Assembly: GCA_964560085.1 (NCBI GenBank)
Contig: CAZLKF010000002.1
Coordinates: 124,001 to 188,000, forward strand
From: RUG11241 sp964560085
Lineage (GTDB): Bacteria; Bacillota_I; Bacilli_A; RF39; UBA660
Length of the DNA stretch: 64,000 nt
Direction of reading: 5' to 3'
In this document: positions 60,001 to 64,000 of the stretch, piece after piece
Position numbering within the stretch: position 1 is the stretch's first letter
Layout: every line of letters starts with the position of its first letter
Notes under the pieces: generated by a model
What the model saw: only the letters and a program-made list of their open reading frames with translations
What the model was told of the DNA's origin: nothing
The model's database searches: none
Program-made: the position numbers and the translations under genes

Positions 60001-62093
60001 CTTTGGGATATATTCCAAGCACTTTAACTGCTGGAAAGAGTGTTGATGTGAGTATTATATATTCACCTTATAATGTTACAGAAAAGAAAGCAACATTAGT
60101 TTCTACAGATGGCAATGTTCTTACTGTTAGTGGGAATACTATAACTGCTAAGCCTGGTGTTTCAAATAAGACTGCCCAAGTATATGCGAAATATGGCGAT
60201 TTAGAATCAAAAAGAGTAACAATAACAGTAACAGGCGAAGATACCAGCATTCCAACAATTAATGTGACTGAGCCGCAGTTATTTGAATTAGGAAATTACT
60301 ATATATTTTCATTTGTAGGAAATGATAAAGATAGTAAAGTTAAGATATATTATAATACTACTTCAGGAACGTCATGTACTCCTTCTAATCAAAAATCCGG
60401 AGATAGTAGAACATTGCAAATTGGCGGTTCTATAAGGTCTAATGGAACATATACTGTTTGCGCTTATGCTGAAGACGAGGCAGGTAACAAGTCAGAAACA
60501 TATAAGAAAACATATTATATAAAAGGAATTGCAGAGGTATTGAAAGCAACATTTAATTGTGGTGGTCAAACAAGTATGAGATCTTGTAATTCTTATCAAC
60601 AAGCAGGGTGTACAGTAACTGCTCCATCTTGTACAAAATCTGGTTATAAATTTAATGGTTGGGCAACATCACCAGTGTATTCAATTGGTAGTATGTCAAC
60701 CTCGTTTAAAATAACAAAAAATGGTGTTACATATTATGCAACATTTGGTTCGACCGGTGATTATAAGCTAACATTTAATTGTAATGGAACAGTAACTACT
60801 AAAAAATGTACACCAGTATCAGGTAAAAACAGTTGTGATATAACTCCACCTTCGTGTAGTAAAGCAGGATATACATTTAATGGTTGGTCTACAAATTCAA
60901 GTGCATCAAGTGGGATAACGCAAAGTCCAATGGCAGTTATTTCTAACATTAATGGAACAACTTATTATGCGACATGGTCTCAAGGTACATTACCAACATA
61001 TACAGCAACGTTTAAACCAAATGGAGGAAAATGCCTTGGTTCAACTACAAATATAACGCAAACTTGCACAGTCGCAAGCGGAAAAACATCATGTTATGTA
61101 AATGCACCAATTTGTGAAAAAGAAGGATATACATTTAATGGTTGGGGAGTAACTGCAATTGGTAGTTTAATTGAAATAAATTCTAATAAGACATATACTG
61201 CATTATGGAAATTAAACACTGCAACAACGTTGAGTGCAAATTATATGTGCAACGGCAATAAAATTTCTAGAAGTTGTGAACTAGTAGGAACTAATAAATT
61301 TTGTACGGTAACCCCTCCTTCATGTGCTAAATCAGGATATACATTTGTTGGATGGAATAAAAGTGCTACGGCTACTACAGGGATTTCTCAACCAGGGATA
61401 TTGATGAGTCCTACTCTAGGAATGAGCGCAGGAACTCCAAATTATTATGCTATATTTGTTGCAAAACCAACTTGTTCAATATCTCTAAGTGGAACATCTC
61501 CATTAATAGCAACCGTTAATGCACCTGGTGGTGTAGCATCTTATGGTTGGGGCTCAAATGGTAATGGTACGGCATATAATGGAACATATAGATTGGCAGT
61601 TATTAATTCAGGAACGTATACATTTACTGTTAAGGATAATTATGGTAGTCAAGGAACATGTTCAATAACATTATCTAGCAGTACATCTTGTCCTTCTGGA
61701 ACATCAGCGATTTCTAATGGGAAATGCTGTCCAACTGGTTATGGACTTGTATCTTCACGTAGTACAACTAAATGTTTAAAATTGTATGGTATTGGTGAAC
61801 CAAATTATTCATCATGGAGTTTGTCTTCAATAACGTATCATGAAACAGAACCAGCATGTAAATCAAGGTCCTCTGTAGAAAGTGCAGGAGGTTTTGAATA
61901 TTGCACAATTGGTACAATAAGTTCATGGTCTGCTTGTTCTGGCTATGGTTTAGATGCTCCTTGTTATAGAAAGAATGCTTATAAACGTTCAATTGTTAGT
62001 AGAACATGTCCTTCTGGAACAAAAGATTATAGTGGATATTGTTATTATGAAGCAACTATGCAAAATAAAAAAACAACATTATATGTACGATGA
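57054..62093 (+). CDS. Giant membrane-anchored Ig-like surface protein B with InlB-type repeats
   Basis: This 1,679-residue paralogue of the preceding gene shares the start MESEDRKPIFT, the membrane helix ending LLLRNCGK, and three BIG2 domains (about 40-305). It differs in its later half: about residues 1165-1445 hold four consecutive repeats with a GYTFNGW core and YYATF- or YYATW-type end, the Listeria-Bacteroides (InlB B) repeat, each carrying extra cysteines (for example PPSC before the core). The C-terminal module GLDAPCYRKNAYKR...YCYYEATM matches protein A. The ATG at 57054 has a GAGAGGGAT site; an upstream TTG is unlikely. Function is probably adhesion or surface structure. Confidence 0.76.
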   Translation: MESEDRKPIFTKKLVLGILAAILLILIIFLLLRNCGKSGEDYKVSHISLSPTSFGLKIGEMMQVSAAVLPSDAQDQRVTWSSSNSSVASVEQNGVVTGIAEGTATITATALDGSGVTGQTYVTVGSNVPTLDQLQLNKTSYNIKVGKTVVVEVTPVPVAANLGELTFNIANTSIATVDAYGVIKGIAEGTTSITVTSSINNVSATSVVKVSKNSTTVVVPPTTIKVVAIDFTSDGCYQMKVGNKYSINAQIKPTNATDQNLVWESSDKNIAIVDGSGVVTAIKTGTVTIKATATSNVYNTYTIKVISSGSEGSCRAITPSQPSSGGGTRTPSTKTDTVTDYGIKTEDNLSFKIEDGKNNNTETKVNITGTIVADNQLTSYSAWINSAECIVEIGGGIENFRYTATANGESIHRDRAIVKMTDPDGVKVCVTTYSMDTSSAASGLDNVLQTDCATVCKFNKKNLVIELDQEKPSCTISDFRLSNNDEYSFTVNGTDIGSGVSSISYKGTEKKVNNEATKSVEFSTKITSSAPARYTATVHDAAGNSGTCSAEYNPANSELTTVDSSAAVVTKLESSIVQSTLFKDDITKIISDTTDDSNATYRVISNLTYESSNTSVVSVDSDGTVKALADEDATVTITIRYVSSKGVVSDTVIVNVKKGVTPQCNFELGEPHQTGISGEWHTGTIGIQCSLPDDSKIKITGIGICFGSENCDPKLSKKNATLASTTLSNVTGEGFLRYKYTTSSGYEGVGQSSYIKVDNTKPSCKIRINGASVEYVIGSEDSGYNKINISDGYSKTYSDTRTLDPINIPYNGKKDKAVTITDMVGLTGGCTKTITDSEAASMTDILLNNKQGKFYIETSGLNDSFWVYNTSTGRVELKHNSPTITFEAKPYPSSVPTTSLLGAIKKLEDASGSGGYTWTNSNSGLITLSSTSGTRVTATVNNTQTAMKGGSATIKATSNVNPSLTAEVTITIPAATIPVTGLSLGYIPSTLTAGKSVDVSIIYSPYNVTEKKATLVSTDGNVLTVSGNTITAKPGVSNKTAQVYAKYGDLESKRVTITVTGEDTSIPTINVTEPQLFELGNYYIFSFVGNDKDSKVKIYYNTTSGTSCTPSNQKSGDSRTLQIGGSIRSNGTYTVCAYAEDEAGNKSETYKKTYYIKGIAEVLKATFNCGGQTSMRSCNSYQQAGCTVTAPSCTKSGYKFNGWATSPVYSIGSMSTSFKITKNGVTYYATFGSTGDYKLTFNCNGTVTTKKCTPVSGKNSCDITPPSCSKAGYTFNGWSTNSSASSGITQSPMAVISNINGTTYYATWSQGTLPTYTATFKPNGGKCLGSTTNITQTCTVASGKTSCYVNAPICEKEGYTFNGWGVTAIGSLIEINSNKTYTALWKLNTATTLSANYMCNGNKISRSCELVGTNKFCTVTPPSCAKSGYTFVGWNKSATATTGISQPGILMSPTLGMSAGTPNYYAIFVAKPTCSISLSGTSPLIATVNAPGGVASYGWGSNGNGTAYNGTYRLAVINSGTYTFTVKDNYGSQGTCSITLSSSTSCPSGTSAISNGKCCPTGYGLVSSRSTTKCLKLYGIGEPNYSSWSLSSITYHETEPACKSRSSVESAGGFEYCTIGTISSWSACSGYGLDAPCYRKNAYKRSIVSRTCPSGTKDYSGYCYYEATMQNKKTTLYVR

Positions 62094-62106
62094 TAATATA
62101 ATAATT

Positions 62107-62139
62107 AAAACCTCAAAAAAAACATTTTGAGGTTTTTTT
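62107..62139 (+). terminator. Terminator after surface protein B
   Basis: A 12-bp perfect stem (AAAACCTCAAAA/TTTTGAGGTTTT, 62107-62118 and 62125-62136) with a 6-base loop is followed by further T. This is a strong intrinsic terminator. Confidence 0.88.
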
Positions 62140-62140
62140 A

Positions 62141-62169
62141 TTGTTCTAAAGTAATACTTATGTTAGAAT
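62141..62169 (+). promoter_or_regulatory. Promoter of the amino-acid symporter gene
   Basis: TTGTTC (62141-62146) and TAGAAT (62164-62169) are 17 bp apart, 26 bp before the ATG. Confidence 0.55.
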
Positions 62170-62195
62170 TAAAATAGATATTATAGAGGTGTGAT

Positions 62196-63503
62196 ATGAT
62201 AGATTTTTTAAGTACGGTTGATAACTATGTTTGGATAATTGCAGCCATTTTAATACTGATATCCGGAGTTTATTTTACTTTTAAGTTAAAGTTTGTTCAA
62301 TTTAATTTTAAAAGGATGTTTAAGTCGTTAAATACTAAAAGTGATAATAAAGATTCAATAAGTCCTAAACAAGCATTGATGATGGTTCTAGCTGGAAGAA
62401 TAGGGGTTGGCTCTATATCTGGAGTTGCTTTAGCAATTTATACAGGTGGAGTTGGTTCCATTTTTTGGATGTGGATTTCAGCATTGTTTGCAGTAACAAA
62501 TTGTTTTGGCGAAACTGTTTTAGGTATTAAATATAAAGAAAAAGATGAAGGAAATATATATAGAGGTGGACCAAGTTATTACATAAAGAAGGGTCTTAAA
62601 AACAAAAAATTATCAATAATTTATGCCATAGTTTTATTAGTGTGTTATGTAGGAGGATTTTTATCTATTCAATCAAATACAATAACAAAATCTTCGATTG
62701 AATTATTTAATATAAGTCAATATGCTATTGCTATAATTTTATCAATCATAGTATTTGTAATTATTTTTGGTGGTGTCAAAAAAATATCTGATGTTACAAG
62801 TAAATTGGTACCATTAATGATGATTATGTATATAACAACCGGTGCTTATATCTTAATATGCAATGCTTCTAGTATTCCTGCAATGTTTATTGATATTGTT
62901 TCTTCAGCATTTAGTCCTAAGGCTATAGCAGGAGGATTTTTAGGTACATTTATAATTGGTATTCAAAGAGGAATATTTTCTAATGAAGCGGGAATGGGAA
63001 CAGGAAGTATTGCATCTTCTACTGTTGATAGTGACGAATCTGCTAAACAAGGATATATTCAAATGTTAGGTGTTTATATAACGACAATGTTGATATGTAC
63101 AGCAACTGCCATAATAATAATGACGTCAGATTATCAAACTTTGCATTTGTTAGATGTTAATGGTATTGAAATAACTCAATATGCATTTTCTTATCATCTT
63201 GGCAATATTGGCAATATTGTCGTATTTATTTCAATAGTTTTGTTTGCTTTTTCAACAATTCTAACAGGTTATTATTATAGTGAATCAAATTTAAAATTTC
63301 TTTTCAACGGAATTAATAAAAGACAATCAATACTAATAAAGTTAGCAATAGTAATAGTGGTTTTCCTTGGATGTATAATATCACCAACTCTTTTATGGAA
63401 ATTTGTCGATGTCTTAGCAGCTATACTTGTAATTATAAACATATACACATTATTAAAACTTAGAAAAGAAATAAAAAAAGAATATTTGAACTATAAAGAA
63501 TAA
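62196..63503 (+). CDS. Alanine or glycine:cation symporter family protein (AGCS)
   Basis: The 435-residue multi-pass membrane protein has GRIGVGSISGVALAIYTGG and GIQRGIFSNEAGMGTGS, the two AGCS family signatures, and about ten membrane helices. It should import alanine or glycine with sodium; AlsT-type members may carry glutamine. It starts at an ATG with GAGGTGTGAT upstream. The next gene, ung, begins 33 bp after it on the same strand. Confidence 0.88.
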   Translation: MIDFLSTVDNYVWIIAAILILISGVYFTFKLKFVQFNFKRMFKSLNTKSDNKDSISPKQALMMVLAGRIGVGSISGVALAIYTGGVGSIFWMWISALFAVTNCFGETVLGIKYKEKDEGNIYRGGPSYYIKKGLKNKKLSIIYAIVLLVCYVGGFLSIQSNTITKSSIELFNISQYAIAIILSIIVFVIIFGGVKKISDVTSKLVPLMMIMYITTGAYILICNASSIPAMFIDIVSSAFSPKAIAGGFLGTFIIGIQRGIFSNEAGMGTGSIASSTVDSDESAKQGYIQMLGVYITTMLICTATAIIIMTSDYQTLHLLDVNGIEITQYAFSYHLGNIGNIVVFISIVLFAFSTILTGYYYSESNLKFLFNGINKRQSILIKLAIVIVVFLGCIISPTLLWKFVDVLAAILVIINIYTLLKLRKEIKKEYLNYKE

Positions 63504-63536
63504 AATGTGATAAAATATATGAAATGAAGTGATAAT

Positions 63537-64000
63537 ATGATATTTAATGAAAAATGGGATTTATTATTAAAAGACGAATTAGCTAAAGAATATTTTAAAA
63601 ATCTTGGGAAGTTTGTTAAGAAAGAATATGAAACGAAAGCAATTTATCCACAGTATAAAAGTATTTTTAATGCACTTCGTTATACAGATTATGACAAAGT
63701 CAAAGTTGTTATATTAGGTCAAGATCCTTACCATGGTGAAAATGAAGCACACGGTCTATCATTTTCGGTTTTAGATGGTGTTAGAAGACCTCCATCTTTA
63801 GATAATATCTTTAAAGAACTTTATAATGATTTAGGTATAAAGAGAGTTAACAATAATTTGACAGATTGGGCTTATCAAGGCATTTTGTTACTAAATAGTG
63901 TTCTAACTGTTGAAAAAGACAAGGCGTTTTCACATAAAGATAAAGGATGGGAAATATTTACTGACACAATTATTCGTAAACTAAATGATAGAAATGACCC
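63537..64000 (+). CDS. ung: Uracil-DNA glycosylase, 3' end cut by window
   Basis: The frame begins MIFNEKWDLLLKDEL and contains GQDPYHG, the family-1 catalytic motif with its water-activating aspartate, then HGLSFSV and PPSLDNIFKEL, and LLLNSVLTVEKDKAFSHKDKGW. It removes uracil from DNA and so complements the dUTPase earlier in the window. About 154 codons are visible; the rest (leading to the HPS motif) lies beyond the window. Confidence 0.95.
   Translation, partial: MIFNEKWDLLLKDELAKEYFKNLGKFVKKEYETKAIYPQYKSIFNALRYTDYDKVKVVILGQDPYHGENEAHGLSFSVLDGVRRPPSLDNIFKELYNDLGIKRVNNNLTDWAYQGILLLNSVLTVEKDKAFSHKDKGWEIFTDTIIRKLNDRND

Noticed and set aside
55386..60250. Several antisense open frames within the giant surface protein genes
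   Set aside because: They mirror low-complexity Thr/Ser/Ala-rich coding sequence on the other strand, lack ribosome-binding sites and resemble no protein family.
51943..62093. The giant genes as part of a mobile element
   Set aside because: No transposase, integrase, terminal repeat or att-like duplication was seen at the borders, base composition is like the neighbours, and simple tandem duplication explains the pair.

Overview
The window is a contiguous, very AT-rich stretch of a Bacillota chromosome (Bacilli-like gene content and synteny) centred on the replication origin. No rRNA, tRNA, phage, insertion sequence or CRISPR array was seen. The origin lies around dnaA (43.3-45.0 kb). Genes to its left run mostly on the minus strand and genes to its right on the plus strand, so transcription follows replication. 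A cell wall is implied by murA, murT/gatD and a LysM-G5-M23 hydrolase. An endospore-type programme is implied by spoIIR-, spoVT- and bofA-like genes. A comK-like gene suggests competence regulation.

Left part (0-21 kb): pssA; rpmE-murA-fba; mntP-spoIIR; rlmH-walJ-M23 hydrolase; a replication/c-di-AMP block (dnaB, rplI and a DHH phosphodiesterase reduced from GdpP); whiA-trxB-lgt-uvrB; a TPM/zinc-ribbon membrane pair; a solitary Noc-type ParB-family protein; a 3D-domain protein; tatD; and a dut-metG operon behind a T-box leader with a likely Met specifier.

Middle (21-45 kb): spoVT-mfd-pth; rsmI-trmN6-ricT-holB; bofA-recR-ybaB-dnaX-tadA-SRP RNA; then a striking 0.85-kb non-coding locus; then gyrA-gyrB-recF, a divergent murT-gatD pair, a comK-like gene, dnaN and dnaA. 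The non-coding locus (32.64-33.49 kb) holds at least 11 tandem copies of a 16-bp parS centromere site in one orientation, spaced 51-52 bp apart. It is interrupted by two 100-N assembly gaps and bracketed on each side by a perfect 24-bp palindrome containing the Noc-binding sequence ATTTCCCGGGAAAT. This combined parS/Noc-site array, together with the Noc-like protein at 17 kb, is the main candidate for an undescribed system.

Right part (45-64 kb): the classical rpmH-rnpA-yidC-jag-mnmE-mnmG-rsmG block, followed by rsmA where Bacillus subtilis has noc-parA-parB. Two giant tandem paralogues (about 1,650-1,680 residues) follow. They are membrane-anchored Ig-like surface proteins rich in cysteine. 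An alanine/sodium symporter gene and a uracil-DNA glycosylase gene cut by the window edge complete the region.

All functional calls rest on reading motifs and gene order by eye; no database search was run. Where a gene had several possible starts, the one with the best-placed ribosome-binding site was chosen; SD signals here are often of the form AGGTG or GGTGA, 5-7 nt before the start.
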